NCBI GenBank assembly: GCA_031549115.1
Contig: JAVBQJ010000136.1
Location: forward strand, 1 to 52,783
Direction: 5' to 3'
DNA from: JAVBQJ01 sp031549115
Lineage (GTDB): Bacteria; Verrucomicrobiota; Lentisphaeria; Victivallales; Victivallaceae
DNA length: 52,783 nt
Positions within the stretch are counted from its first letter, which is position 1; every line of letters begins with the position of its first letter. The notes beneath the pieces are model-generated. The model was not told the DNA's origin. It saw only the letters and a program-made list of their open reading frames with translations, and did not search any database. The translations under genes were made by a program, and so were the position numbers. Below, piece by piece: positions 41,736 through 50,323 of this stretch.

Positions 41736-42995
41736 ATGAAAGACCAACTATCCATCGCCATCATCGGCGCCGGTTCGCGCGGCGCCACATATGCCCGGTT
41801 GGCCCACGGCGCCCACGCGGGCCGCTGCCGGGTCGTCGCCATCGCCGAACCGCGCGAATTGCAGCGTTGCGAAATCGCCGAACACTGCGGCATCGCGCCG
41901 GAACGCCAATTCCGCGATTGGCGCGAACTGGCCGCGCAGCCGCGCCTGGCCGACGCGGTGATCGTCGCCACCCAGGACCGCGAACACACCGAACCGGCGC
42001 TGGCGTTCCTGCGGGCCGGCTACCATCTGCTGTTGGAAAAACCGATGGCGCCGACCGCGGCCGAATGCCGCGCCATCGTCGCCACCGCCGAGGAGCACAA
42101 ACGCATCGTCGGCGTCAGCCACGTGCTGCGCTATACGTCGTTCTACCGCAAACTGCGGGAACTGCTGCAATCCGGCGTGATCGGCGATCTGGTCAGCTTC
42201 CGGCATTTCGAAGGGGTGGTCTACTGGCATCAGGCGCATTCGTACGTCCGGGGCAACTGGCGCAACACCCGGGAGTCGTCGCCGATGATTCTGGCCAAAT
42301 CCTGCCACGACCTGGATATCCTGCTGTATCTTACCGGGCTCGGCTGCCGGCGGCTGAACAGCTTCGGTTCGCTGCGGCACTTCACGCGCGCCAACCAGCC
42401 GCAAGGCGCCGCCGACCGCTGCCTGGATTGCCCCCTGGCGCCAAGCTGCGTGTATTCGGCGGTGACCTATTACGGCAAACATCTGGCCGACGGCAACCAC
42501 GACTGGCCGCTGAATGTCATCACCGACGACTTCACTATGGCGGGACTGGAACAGGCGTTGCGCGAGGGACCGTACGGCCGCTGCGTCTATGCCTGCGACA
42601 ACGATGTGGTGGATCACCAGACGGTGAATTTCCTGTTCGACAACGACGTCACCGGGACATTCACCATGACCGCCTTTTCCGAGGAGGGACGCGGGCGTGA
42701 AAGCGAATTCTTCGGCACCCACGGCATCATCCGGGGCGATACCGCGACGATCCGGGTGCACCGCTTCAACGGGGAAGAGACCGTGTATGACATGACCGAA
42801 ACCAACGGCATGCTCGACGGCGGCCACCTGGGCGGCGACGCCGGGCTGATCCACGATTTCACCGCCGCATTGCTGGCGGAGGACCCGAAGCTGTTGACTT
42901 CGAGTCCGCAGGTGTCGCTGGCGAGCCACCTGATGGCGTTCGCCGCCGAAGAGTCGCGCCTGGACGCCGGAAATACACGGGAAATCGAAATCTGA
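41736..42995 (+). CDS. Gfo/Idh/MocA-family sugar oxidoreductase
   Basis: NAD(P)-dependent dehydrogenase of 419 residues acting on a sugar or sugar acid. The N-terminal Rossmann fold has IAIIGAGSRGATYARL (GxGxxG-type) and the active-site EKPMAPT (family EKP motif, Lys-Pro); the second domain has RHFEGVVYWHQAHSYVRGNW and DLDILLYL, where the Asp and nearby His are the usual catalytic candidates. A cysteine set DRCLDCPLAPSCVYS near residue 230 is an addition seen in several uncharacterised members and may bind metal. The ATG at 41736 was preferred over a TTG nine bases earlier. Likely processes a sugar released by the neighbouring glycosidases. Confidence 0.92.
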   Translation: MKDQLSIAIIGAGSRGATYARLAHGAHAGRCRVVAIAEPRELQRCEIAEHCGIAPERQFRDWRELAAQPRLADAVIVATQDREHTEPALAFLRAGYHLLLEKPMAPTAAECRAIVATAEEHKRIVGVSHVLRYTSFYRKLRELLQSGVIGDLVSFRHFEGVVYWHQAHSYVRGNWRNTRESSPMILAKSCHDLDILLYLTGLGCRRLNSFGSLRHFTRANQPQGAADRCLDCPLAPSCVYSAVTYYGKHLADGNHDWPLNVITDDFTMAGLEQALREGPYGRCVYACDNDVVDHQTVNFLFDNDVTGTFTMTAFSEEGRGRESEFFGTHGIIRGDTATIRVHRFNGEETVYDMTETNGMLDGGHLGGDAGLIHDFTAALLAEDPKLLTSSPQVSLASHLMAFAAEESRLDAGNTREIEI

Positions 42996-43069
42996 CTTGA
43001 AATTTACAATTCCCGTGTTATTGTGAATAAATCGGCAGTATCAGATTAATACAAAATCAGAGAACGAAA

Positions 43070-44305
43070 ATGAAAAAAATCGTATTTCTATGTCTGGCAT
43101 GGATTTGCTGTGTCGGTTTCGCTGTCGCCGCCGCCGGGAAAATTCAGGTGGAGGAGCGTTATATCACGGACGTTCCGGCGATGGAGGACGCGACCTTTTT
43201 TTCGTGGACCAGCCCATACCCGACCCGGGGTATTTACTATGACGGCCCCGAATACCAGGGCAAACCGAGCAAGGTATTCGCCTTCGTCGGCGTTCCCGAA
43301 GTTCCCGAGGGGCAAACCGTCCCCGGCATCGTGCTGGTCCACGGCGGCGGCGGCACCGCGTTCCGCGAGTGGGTCGAACTGTGGATGTCGCGCGGCTACG
43401 CCGCCATCGCGATGGATCTGTGCGGCTGTATTCCGGTGTATGCTCCCGGCACCCGCAGCTGGCTGCGGATCGAGTCGGGCGCCGGTCCGGACGGCTGGAG
43501 CGCGTCGTTTGCACAGCTGGACCGGCCGCTGCCGGATCAATGGCCGTATTACGCGGTCAACGCCATCGCCCGCGCCCGGACCCTGCTCGGCAGTTTGCCC
43601 GGCGTCGACGCCAACCGTATCGGCATCACCGGAATATCGTGGGGCGGCTACCTGACCAGCCTCACCGCCGGAGTCGATTCGCGTTACACCTTCGCCGCGC
43701 CGATTTACGGCTGCGGCTTCCTGCGCGACAAATCCGCCTGGATGGAAACTTTGCAAGCTCCGGAACTGGCGCCATGGAACGAACTCTGCGACCCGGCCGC
43801 CTACCTCGGCGACACCGCCATCCCGGTCGTGTGGGTCACCGGCACCAATGACGCCGCCTATCCATTGGAATCGCTGGAAAAGAGCGCCGGACTGGTACCC
43901 AGCCCGGTCACCCGCTCCATCACCTTGCGCATGCCGCACGCCCATGGCGGCGCGGGCGAATTGCCCGAAGCCATACGCATCGCCGCCGACTGGTTCTGCC
44001 GGAAAGAAGGCGCGCCGCTGCCCGAAATCACCACCGCGGAGCTCCGCGGCGGCGTCCTCGAAGTCACCGGGCGCGGCAAAATCCCGGTGACAAGCGCCGA
44101 ACTGCTTTTCACCCGCGAGCGCGAAGCCGCCGACAAAAAATGGCACGAATTGTATTGGGAAAGCATCCCCGCCGCCGTCACCGCCACCCCGGAGGGTTTT
44201 TCCGCCACGGTCGCGGTCCCGGAAGACGCCACGCAATATATGCTCAACGTTTATGACGGCCGCGATGTGCCGTCAAGCACCCGGCTGTTCACCACGGCCC
44301 AATAG
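43070..44305 (+). CDS. Exported alpha/beta hydrolase (acetylxylan-esterase-like)
   Basis: A 411-residue secreted hydrolase (signal MKKIVFLCLAWICCVGFAVAAA). The alpha/beta hydrolase fold is clear: oxyanion-region HGGGGTAFREWV, nucleophile elbow GISWGG with Ser190, acid Asp261 in VTGTNDAAYP and His290/His292 in MPHAHGG. A final beta domain (about residues 320-411) may help bind substrate. The family often removes acetyl or other ester groups from plant or microbial polysaccharides, but the substrate here is unknown. It sits between an oxidoreductase and a phosphorylase gene on the same strand and probably works on material outside the cytoplasm. Confidence 0.88.
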   Translation: MKKIVFLCLAWICCVGFAVAAAGKIQVEERYITDVPAMEDATFFSWTSPYPTRGIYYDGPEYQGKPSKVFAFVGVPEVPEGQTVPGIVLVHGGGGTAFREWVELWMSRGYAAIAMDLCGCIPVYAPGTRSWLRIESGAGPDGWSASFAQLDRPLPDQWPYYAVNAIARARTLLGSLPGVDANRIGITGISWGGYLTSLTAGVDSRYTFAAPIYGCGFLRDKSAWMETLQAPELAPWNELCDPAAYLGDTAIPVVWVTGTNDAAYPLESLEKSAGLVPSPVTRSITLRMPHAHGGAGELPEAIRIAADWFCRKEGAPLPEITTAELRGGVLEVTGRGKIPVTSAELLFTREREAADKKWHELYWESIPAAVTATPEGFSATVAVPEDATQYMLNVYDGRDVPSSTRLFTTAQ

Positions 44306-44317
44306 GAGACCATGTTC

Positions 44318-46603
44318 ATGTCCGATTCGTCTTACCGTGCCTACGGCCGCTTTTCCGCGGACGGCCGCGAATTCATCATCACCCGGATGGACACGCCGCG
44401 CCCGTGGCTCAATTACAGCTGGAGCCGCCATCTGTTGATCGATATCGACCAGCGCGGCACCGGTTCGAGCTTTTACCGCGACGACGACGGCAACCGCTCG
44501 GTGCCGATCAACCGCCGCTTCCTCTATCTGCGCGACGGCGCCACCGGCGAATACTGGACGGTCGGCTGGGGCGACATCCGCCGCGACGGCGCCGAATACC
44601 GCTGCCGCCATGGCCTGGGCTATTCGGTGCTCGAATGCCGTTACCGCGACTGGGAGTGCCGCTGGAGCATCACCGCCTGTGCCAACGACACCGAAGTCTG
44701 GCGCATCGAAGTGGGCAATCGCGCGGCGGCAAAGCGCGAACTCGAAGTCTATGCCGGGGTCGGCTTCGAACTCGGCGGCTGGGTCCCGTACGGGAGTCTG
44801 GAAAATTACGCCGAAGCCGAAGCGCTTTCGCCGCACTTGATCTACGCCGACAACAGCTACGACCATGAGCGTTCCGGCATCCGCAACGACGCATTTTTCG
44901 GCGCCAAACGGCAGCCGGACAGCCTGCAGTGCAGCAAGCGCCGCTTCCTCGGCGACCTGTATCGCGACTGGGGCCATCCGCAGGCCGTCATCGACGGCGG
45001 CGAACTCGACGGCACCCGGGCGATGAATGAGGAGATGGTCGGCATCATGCACTACCGGATCGCGGCGGCGGCCGGTGCAAACTGGTCGGCCGATTTCGTC
45101 AACGCCCCCTGCTTCGACGAGGCGGAAGCGCAAAAGCTGCTGACGGGAGCCGATTTCGATGCCGCGATGCATGCGCATGCCACTGACACCGCATGCTTCG
45201 ACCGGGTGGATTTCGAGCTGCCCGATCCGGAATGGAGCCGTTTTTTCAACATCTGGGGCAAACAGCAGTTGCTGCTGCTGAAAGATTACGCCCGGATCTT
45301 CCTGATCGGCTTCCGCGACACCTTGCAGGACGCCGCCGCGATTGCCGCGTACGCGCCGGAATTGGCCGCCGATTCGATCCGCAACACCCTGCGCCACCAG
45401 TACGCCGACGGCAGCACCCTGCGCGGCTGGTGCCCGCTGGATACGCACAAATACGGCGACGGCGGCGTCTGGATCGCCCCGGCGCTCGCCGAATACCTGA
45501 AAGAAACCGGCGATTTCGCCTTTCTCGAAGAAACGGTCCCCTACTTCGACGGCGGCGCGGGAACGGTGTGGGAGCATTTGAAACAGGCGTTCGCCTGGTT
45601 CGAAGCCAACCTCGGCAGCCACGGCTTCCCGAAGCTCTACTTCGGCGACTGGAACGATTCGCTGAACATCGGCCGCGGCGGCAAGGGCGAAAGCGTCTGG
45701 ATCGCGCTGGCGCTGATCGTCGCCTATGACGAGGCCGCCGCCATCGCCCGCCACGCCGGAAAAACCGCCGATGAACGCCAATTCGCCGCGGCGGCCGAAG
45801 CGATGCGAACGCGGGTCGAACAACTCGCGTGGGACGGCAACTGGTATTTGCGCGGCTTCAACGATGCCGGCGACGCGGTCGGCGGCCACCGCAACGAAGC
45901 CGGGTCGATTTTCAGCGAACCGCAGAGCTGGGCGGTCTTCGCCCGGATGAACCCGGAGCGGCTGCGGCTGGTGCACCGGGCGGTCGCCGAACGGCTGCGC
46001 ACCCCCACCGGTCTCACGGTCTGCGATCCGCCGTTTCTCAAATTCGATCCGGCTTACGGGCGCATCACCAGCATGCGGCCGGGGTGGGGCGAAAACGCCA
46101 GCTGCTACTGCCATGTGACCGCGTTTCAGGCGGTCGCCGACTGCATGATGGGCGACGGCGAAGCGGCCTGGGCCAGCCTGGAATCGATCGTGCCGTTCAA
46201 TCCGGCGTTGCCGGTCGAAACGAGCCGCCTGGAGCCCTATGCATTCTCCAATATGTTCCGCGGCCCCGCCAACGTCCGGTCCGGGGAAACCTTCAAAGGC
46301 TGGACCTCGGGCACGGTGCCGTGGGCGATGCGGGCGATGACGCATTATGTGCTCGGCATCCGCCCGGATTACGACGCATTGACCGTCGATCCGGTGTGGC
46401 CGAAGCATTGGGACCGCGTCTGTGTCCGGCGGCAATGCCGCGGCTTCCACTTCGACATCGAACTGGCCAACCCCGACGCGCTCGCCTCCAATGAAGCCCA
46501 ATGGCACTGGGAGCTGGACGGCAAACCATTCACTGGGAACCGGATCGCCTTTGCCGAACTACCCCCCGGAAGGCACAGCATCCGGGGAATATTGCGCAAG
46601 TAA
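44318..46603 (+). CDS. GH94-type glycoside phosphorylase
   Basis: Cytoplasmic phosphorylase of the cellobiose phosphorylase family, splitting a beta-linked disaccharide with phosphate to a sugar 1-phosphate. N-terminal beta-sandwich (RQWLNYSW-like RPWLNYSWSRHLLIDIDQRG), then an (alpha/alpha)6 barrel with LKDYARIFLIGFRDTLQD, the catalytic Asp447 in FGDWNDSLN and the phosphate-site MRPGWGENASCY. The length of 761 fits GH94. Two starts are possible, 44312 and 44318; AGGAG lies three and nine bases before them, so 44318 is preferred. Ends three bases before the convergent glycosidase gene. Which disaccharide is used cannot be read. Confidence 0.9.
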   Translation: MSDSSYRAYGRFSADGREFIITRMDTPRPWLNYSWSRHLLIDIDQRGTGSSFYRDDDGNRSVPINRRFLYLRDGATGEYWTVGWGDIRRDGAEYRCRHGLGYSVLECRYRDWECRWSITACANDTEVWRIEVGNRAAAKRELEVYAGVGFELGGWVPYGSLENYAEAEALSPHLIYADNSYDHERSGIRNDAFFGAKRQPDSLQCSKRRFLGDLYRDWGHPQAVIDGGELDGTRAMNEEMVGIMHYRIAAAAGANWSADFVNAPCFDEAEAQKLLTGADFDAAMHAHATDTACFDRVDFELPDPEWSRFFNIWGKQQLLLLKDYARIFLIGFRDTLQDAAAIAAYAPELAADSIRNTLRHQYADGSTLRGWCPLDTHKYGDGGVWIAPALAEYLKETGDFAFLEETVPYFDGGAGTVWEHLKQAFAWFEANLGSHGFPKLYFGDWNDSLNIGRGGKGESVWIALALIVAYDEAAAIARHAGKTADERQFAAAAEAMRTRVEQLAWDGNWYLRGFNDAGDAVGGHRNEAGSIFSEPQSWAVFARMNPERLRLVHRAVAERLRTPTGLTVCDPPFLKFDPAYGRITSMRPGWGENASCYCHVTAFQAVADCMMGDGEAAWASLESIVPFNPALPVETSRLEPYAFSNMFRGPANVRSGETFKGWTSGTVPWAMRAMTHYVLGIRPDYDALTVDPVWPKHWDRVCVRRQCRGFHFDIELANPDALASNEAQWHWELDGKPFTGNRIAFAELPPGRHSIRGILRK

Positions 46604-46606
46604 AAA

Positions 46607-48124
46607 TTACTTCCGGAAGCTTGCGGTTCCGGCCGGGACCGCAAGCTCTTTCCCATTCACCCGCAGCGTGTACGGCAAGTTCGATTTGGTTTCGATCACG
46701 CCATCCAACGCCACCAGATCGGTGACCACGTCGCCGAAGCGCAGATTGCGCACGCCGACCGCGCCCGCGACCTCCGGCAACGCCCACTCCACCGTGTTGG
46801 TGAAGGCATTGACCCCGTGCACCCCGATCACGTTTTCGATCAGAAGCGAGATCGGTCCCAGCGCCGACCAGCCGCAGAAATCCTGGCGCACCAGCCCGCC
46901 GTCGTCGTCGCAGGTGTTGGCCGGACGCGCCAGCGTCGGATGATAACACTCCCACACCGTGTGCGGCTCGAAATCCCGGAAGGTCCGGTACTGCTGATCG
47001 ACGATTTTCACCGCGCAGTCGCGCGCCAGATCGTAGGCGCCGTATTGCTCGAAGCCCTTGATCGCCATATACGCCGTCGGCAGCCACACCGAACCGCGCC
47101 AGTACAACCCGGTTTCGGCGTTGAAGTCGGCGTCGTCGCGGGACAGCGTCACCAGCGGCACCGCACCGCCCAGCTTCTCCGGCGACCGCACGGCGGCGAA
47201 CATGCGCTGCGCCTGCGTCATGTCCGGCATTCCCGAAAGCAGCGGCCAGAACGACGCCGGGGTCGTGACCTTGTAAAAATGCCCGTCATCGGCGTCGATA
47301 TCGAAGTAGAAACCGTCCGGTTCCGACCAGTAATTGCCGTTGACGGTACCCCGGATGGCGGCGAACTTCCCGTCCCATTCGCGCGCCAAAGCCTCTTCCC
47401 CGATCAGCTCGGCCAGACGGGCGATGCAATACGCCGACAGCCCCTGCTGCGCCAATGCGTCGATCCACAGCATCCGCGGATTGTTCGGGCGCGGCATATA
47501 GGCGTGTTCGCCGACGCGGCCGCGCGGCGTATTGTCCATCCCGGAGCGGCCGCCCTCCCAGAAGAAGCCCTTCGGGTGCTTCATCAGACAGGTCGGATTG
47601 CGCACATAAGGCGGCGTCACCGGTGTTTCCAGCGCCTCGAACCAGGCGAAATGCTTCTGCAGATACCGCGTTTCCAGCAGCAGTTCGCGGACATGCTCCA
47701 GGTCGCCGGTGAAGAGCGCATTGCAATACTCGGCCCAGGCGAAAAGCGGCGGATTGTCGGCGATGTGGATCACCAGTTGCGCCTCACGGCCGTCGGGCGC
47801 ATTCCGCGGCACAATCCGGGGCAGCGCCCTGCCGCCGTGCAGCACCTGGTAAAAGTTATTCAGCGTCTCCACGCCGGGAAAACGCGACGGCGCGTATTTG
47901 CAGAACAGCGCCATGAAGCAGGTGTCCCAGATCCAGATATCGGTATCGCAAAACGCCTCGTCCATGTACGGCGTCTGCGGCATTCCCGGAATCGCTTTCA
48001 AGTGGTCGTGAACCAGCTCCCAGCTCCGGCGGTACAGCTCCAGATACCCCGGATTGGCGTCGTAAACCGGTTCCGGGATCGCATCGCGCCACGGTGCGGC
48101 GCAGTCAAAAATCTTTGCTTCCAT
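46607..48124 (-). CDS. GH63/MGH1-like glycosidase ((alpha/alpha)6 barrel)
   Basis: A 505-residue protein without signal peptide. Key blocks are CDTDIWIWDTCFMALF (Asp67 candidate acid; residues about 59-75), GVGEHAYMPRPNNPRMLWIDAL-like text read as RGRVGEHAYMPRPNN, LYWRGSVWLPTAYMAIKG and EPHTVWECYHP, which match the mannosylglycerate hydrolase MGH1-like branch of GH63-type enzymes. Length and layout fit a single barrel. GGAG lies eight bases before the ATG at 48124. Its end is three bases from that of the GH94 gene, which faces it, and its promoter is back to back with that of the CAT-like gene. Substrate unknown, probably a glucose- or mannose-containing oligosaccharide. Confidence 0.87.
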   Translation of the reverse strand: MEAKIFDCAAPWRDAIPEPVYDANPGYLELYRRSWELVHDHLKAIPGMPQTPYMDEAFCDTDIWIWDTCFMALFCKYAPSRFPGVETLNNFYQVLHGGRALPRIVPRNAPDGREAQLVIHIADNPPLFAWAEYCNALFTGDLEHVRELLLETRYLQKHFAWFEALETPVTPPYVRNPTCLMKHPKGFFWEGGRSGMDNTPRGRVGEHAYMPRPNNPRMLWIDALAQQGLSAYCIARLAELIGEEALAREWDGKFAAIRGTVNGNYWSEPDGFYFDIDADDGHFYKVTTPASFWPLLSGMPDMTQAQRMFAAVRSPEKLGGAVPLVTLSRDDADFNAETGLYWRGSVWLPTAYMAIKGFEQYGAYDLARDCAVKIVDQQYRTFRDFEPHTVWECYHPTLARPANTCDDDGGLVRQDFCGWSALGPISLLIENVIGVHGVNAFTNTVEWALPEVAGAVGVRNLRFGDVVTDLVALDGVIETKSNLPYTLRVNGKELAVPAGTASFRK

Positions 48125-48151
48125 TTTCCTGTCTCCAGATGAATTTCTTTT

Positions 48152-48180
48152 ACAATAACTCCGCCTGACCGGCTTTGCAA
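48152..48180 (-). promoter_or_regulatory. Promoter of the MGH1-like gene
   Basis: Minus strand TTGCAA (48180-48175), 17-base spacer, TATTGT (48157-48152); about 28-30 bases before the ATG at 48124. Confidence 0.6.
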
Positions 48181-48183
48181 CCC

Positions 48184-48212
48184 TTGGCAGAACGCCTTCG
48201 GCGTGATATAGT
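48184..48212 (+). promoter_or_regulatory. Promoter of the CAT-like gene
   Basis: TTGGCA (48184-48189), 17-base spacer, TATAGT (48207-48212), followed by GGAG and the ATG at 48242. The spacer holds a small CGCC-TTCG-GCG hairpin. Confidence 0.65.
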
Positions 48213-48241
48213 ATGAAAAATTCAGTTATGGAGAGGCTGTC

Positions 48242-48892
48242 ATGAATTCCTACCGCATCATCAAAATGGCCGAATGGCCGCGCCGGCAGATGTACGACTA
48301 TTACCGGACCTTCGACTCCCCGGCCTACAACGTCACCGTGATGATCCCGGCGCAAACGCTGCATCGCTACGCCAAAGAGCACGGCGAATCGTTTTTCCTG
48401 CTGTCGCTGTATGCAATCCTGCGCGCCGCCAACCAGGTGCCGCAGATGCGCCAGCGCGTCGTCGACGGGAGCCTGGTGGAATTCGACCGCATCGCGGCGA
48501 TGACGCCGGTGATGACGGGCGAGGAGATGTTCCGCCAGGTCTGGTGCGAATACGAGGCGGATTTTCCAACTTTCCGGCAGCAGGTGGAGCCGCTCGTCGC
48601 GGCGGCCGGGGCGGGCGAACCGGCGCCGATGCCGGAACACGGCGAAGACTTTTTCTGTGCCAGCTGCAACCCGTGGACGCACTTCTCCGCGGTGACCCAG
48701 GCGGATTATTCCTTTCACCAGTTCGTGCCGATTCTGGCGTGGGGGAAAATGAGCGCCGAGGGGATCGTCCCGGTGGCGTGCAAATTCAACCATTGCCTGA
48801 TGGACGGACTGCATACCGGGCGCTTTTTCGACAACGTGGAAGCCAATTTCGGGGCGCCGGAATCGCTGTACCGGGCGTTACCGATTCCATAA
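48242..48892 (+). CDS. Chloramphenicol acetyltransferase-like protein (CatA family)
   Basis: A 216-residue acetyltransferase of the CatA fold, which uses acetyl-CoA. The catalytic histidine is His184 in FNHCLMDGLHTGRFF with Asp188, corresponding to the HHxxxDG motif; one of the two motif histidines is Asn183 here. Other family blocks are FFLLSLYAILRAANQVPQ-like text, CNPWTHFSAVTQ and PVACKFNH. The usual Cat length is about 215-220. Many chromosomal members of this family do not give drug resistance and their true substrate is unknown. GGAG at good spacing precedes the ATG. Not linked to a mobile element. Confidence 0.88.
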   Translation: MNSYRIIKMAEWPRRQMYDYYRTFDSPAYNVTVMIPAQTLHRYAKEHGESFFLLSLYAILRAANQVPQMRQRVVDGSLVEFDRIAAMTPVMTGEEMFRQVWCEYEADFPTFRQQVEPLVAAAGAGEPAPMPEHGEDFFCASCNPWTHFSAVTQADYSFHQFVPILAWGKMSAEGIVPVACKFNHCLMDGLHTGRFFDNVEANFGAPESLYRALPIP

Positions 48893-48939
48893 TTTCCGGA
48901 AAAAAACGCGAAAAAGCACGGCGATTTCAGGCAAATAAT

Positions 48940-49004
48940 TTGCATAAAGCGAACAATGGGGTTACATTATGCATTCTTGAAGTGTATTTTGCGACAACTA
49001 TAAC
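48940..49004 (+). promoter_or_regulatory. Promoter region of rplU
   Basis: Two overlapping candidates: TTGCAT (48940-48945)-N17-TACATT (48963-48968), and TTGAAG (48977-48982)-N16-TATAAC (48999-49004). The second puts the start close to the AGGAG at 49007-49011, the first leaves a longer leader; I cannot decide between them. Confidence 0.5.
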
Positions 49005-49020
49005 ATAGGAGCACCCGAAA

Positions 49021-49335
49021 ATGTACGCGATTATCAAGACCGGCGGCAAGCAATACAAAGTGAAAGCCGACGAATTATTGGAAATTGAAAAGCTCGACCT
49101 CGAAGTCGGCGCCAAAGTGACCTTCACCGAAGTCCTCGCCGTGGGCGAAGAGGGCGCGAGCCTGAAGGTCGGCAGCCCGCTGGTCGAAGGCGCCAAGGTC
49201 GAAGCCGAAGTGGTCGATCAGTTCCGCGCCAAGAAAGTCTGGGCGTTCAAGATGAAGCGCCGCAAGAGCTACCGCCGCACCATCGGCCATCGCCAGAATT
49301 TGACCCGGGTCAAAATCGTCGCGGTCCAGGCTTAA
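49021..49335 (+). CDS. rplU: 50S ribosomal protein L21
   Basis: Ribosomal large-subunit protein of 104 residues. The whole length matches L21: MYAIIKTGGKQYKV at the start, VGAKVTFTEVLAVGE, GAKVEAEVVDQFRAKKVWAFKMKRRKSY-like region (read as KKVWAFKMKRRKSYRR) and GHRQNLTRVKI at the end. AGGAG lies nine bases before the ATG. In most bacteria rpmA (L27) follows directly; here purC follows after 24 bases and no rpmA is in the window. Confidence 0.97.
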   Translation: MYAIIKTGGKQYKVKADELLEIEKLDLEVGAKVTFTEVLAVGEEGASLKVGSPLVEGAKVEAEVVDQFRAKKVWAFKMKRRKSYRRTIGHRQNLTRVKIVAVQA

Positions 49336-49359
49336 TCATTCGGGAAGGATGCCGGCATC

Positions 49360-50262
49360 ATGCGGTATGATGAAAACCATGCTTTGATCGAAAGTGTCAT
49401 TCCCGGACTGCCCCTGATCAATCGCGGCAAAGTGCGCGATATCTACGATCTCGGCGACAGTCTTCTGTTCATCGCCTCCGACCGGATCAGCGCGTTCGAC
49501 GTGGTGATGCCGAACGGCGTGCCGAACAAGGGCAGAGTATTGACCCAGATTTCGCTCTTCTGGTTTGAACTGATGCAGTGGATGCCGAATCACCTGATCA
49601 CCAGCGATGTGACCACCCGCGCGGAGTTGCGCCCCTATGCGGCCGACCTCGCCGGGCGCTCGATGATCGTGAAAAAAGCCCGGGTGCTTCCGATCGAATG
49701 CATCGTCCGCGGCTACCTGGTCGGCAGCGGGTGGAAGGATTACCGGGAAACCGGCGTTGTTTCCGGCATTTCCCTGCGCCCCGGCTACCGCCAGGCGGAC
49801 AAGCTGGACACCCCGTTGTTCACCCCGTCCACCAAGGCGGAAATCGGCGACCACGACGAAGCCATCAGCTTCGAGCGCACTGCCGAAATCATCGGCGCCG
49901 ATTACGCGCAGCAATTGAAGGATCTGTCGCTCAAGATCTACTCCACCGCCCGTGACTATGCCGAAACCAAGGGCATCATCGTCGCCGACACCAAGTTCGA
50001 ATTCGGCGTGGTGGACGGCAAGGTCATCCTGATCGACGAAGTCCTGACGCCGGATTCCAGCCGCTTCTGGCCCGCCGATCAGTATCAGGTGGGAACCAGC
50101 CCGGTCAGTCTGGACAAGCAGTTCGTCCGCGACTATCTCGAGACCCTCGATTGGAACAAGACCGCGCCGGGCCCCGAACTTCCGGCCGATGTCGTCGCCA
50201 AAACTGCGGCCAAGTATCTGGAGGCCTACAAGGTGCTCACCGGCCGCGATCTCGCAGTTTGA
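49360..50262 (+). CDS. purC: Phosphoribosylaminoimidazole-succinocarboxamide synthase (SAICAR synthase)
   Basis: Purine biosynthesis enzyme that joins CAIR with aspartate using ATP. The 300-residue product is of the long form: GKVRDIYDLGDSLLFIASDRISAFD near the N terminus in pieces, LPIECIVRGYLVGSGW around residue 105, and the signature DEVLTPDSSRFW near 226. GGGAAGGA lies about ten bases before the ATG at 49360. Transcribed after rplU on the same strand, with a strong terminator 22 bases after the stop. Confidence 0.97.
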   Translation: MRYDENHALIESVIPGLPLINRGKVRDIYDLGDSLLFIASDRISAFDVVMPNGVPNKGRVLTQISLFWFELMQWMPNHLITSDVTTRAELRPYAADLAGRSMIVKKARVLPIECIVRGYLVGSGWKDYRETGVVSGISLRPGYRQADKLDTPLFTPSTKAEIGDHDEAISFERTAEIIGADYAQQLKDLSLKIYSTARDYAETKGIIVADTKFEFGVVDGKVILIDEVLTPDSSRFWPADQYQVGTSPVSLDKQFVRDYLETLDWNKTAPGPELPADVVAKTAAKYLEAYKVLTGRDLAV

Positions 50263-50283
50263 CGGCTTCGTTATCGATTCCTC

Positions 50284-50317
50284 ACAGGCCCGCCGACCGG
50301 CGGGCCTGTTTTGTTTT
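50284..50317 (+). terminator. Intrinsic terminator after purC
   Basis: Perfect 11-bp stem (50284-50294 with 50299-50309), GACC loop, followed by TTTTGTTTT. It lies seven bases before the end of the facing BlaR1-type gene, so it may serve that gene as well. Confidence 0.93.
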
Positions 50318-50323
50318 ATGGCC

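Noticed and set aside
48242..48892. Drug resistance gene
   Set aside because: The product is CatA-like, but one of the motif histidines is Asn and there is no mobile context, so a resistance role is not supported.
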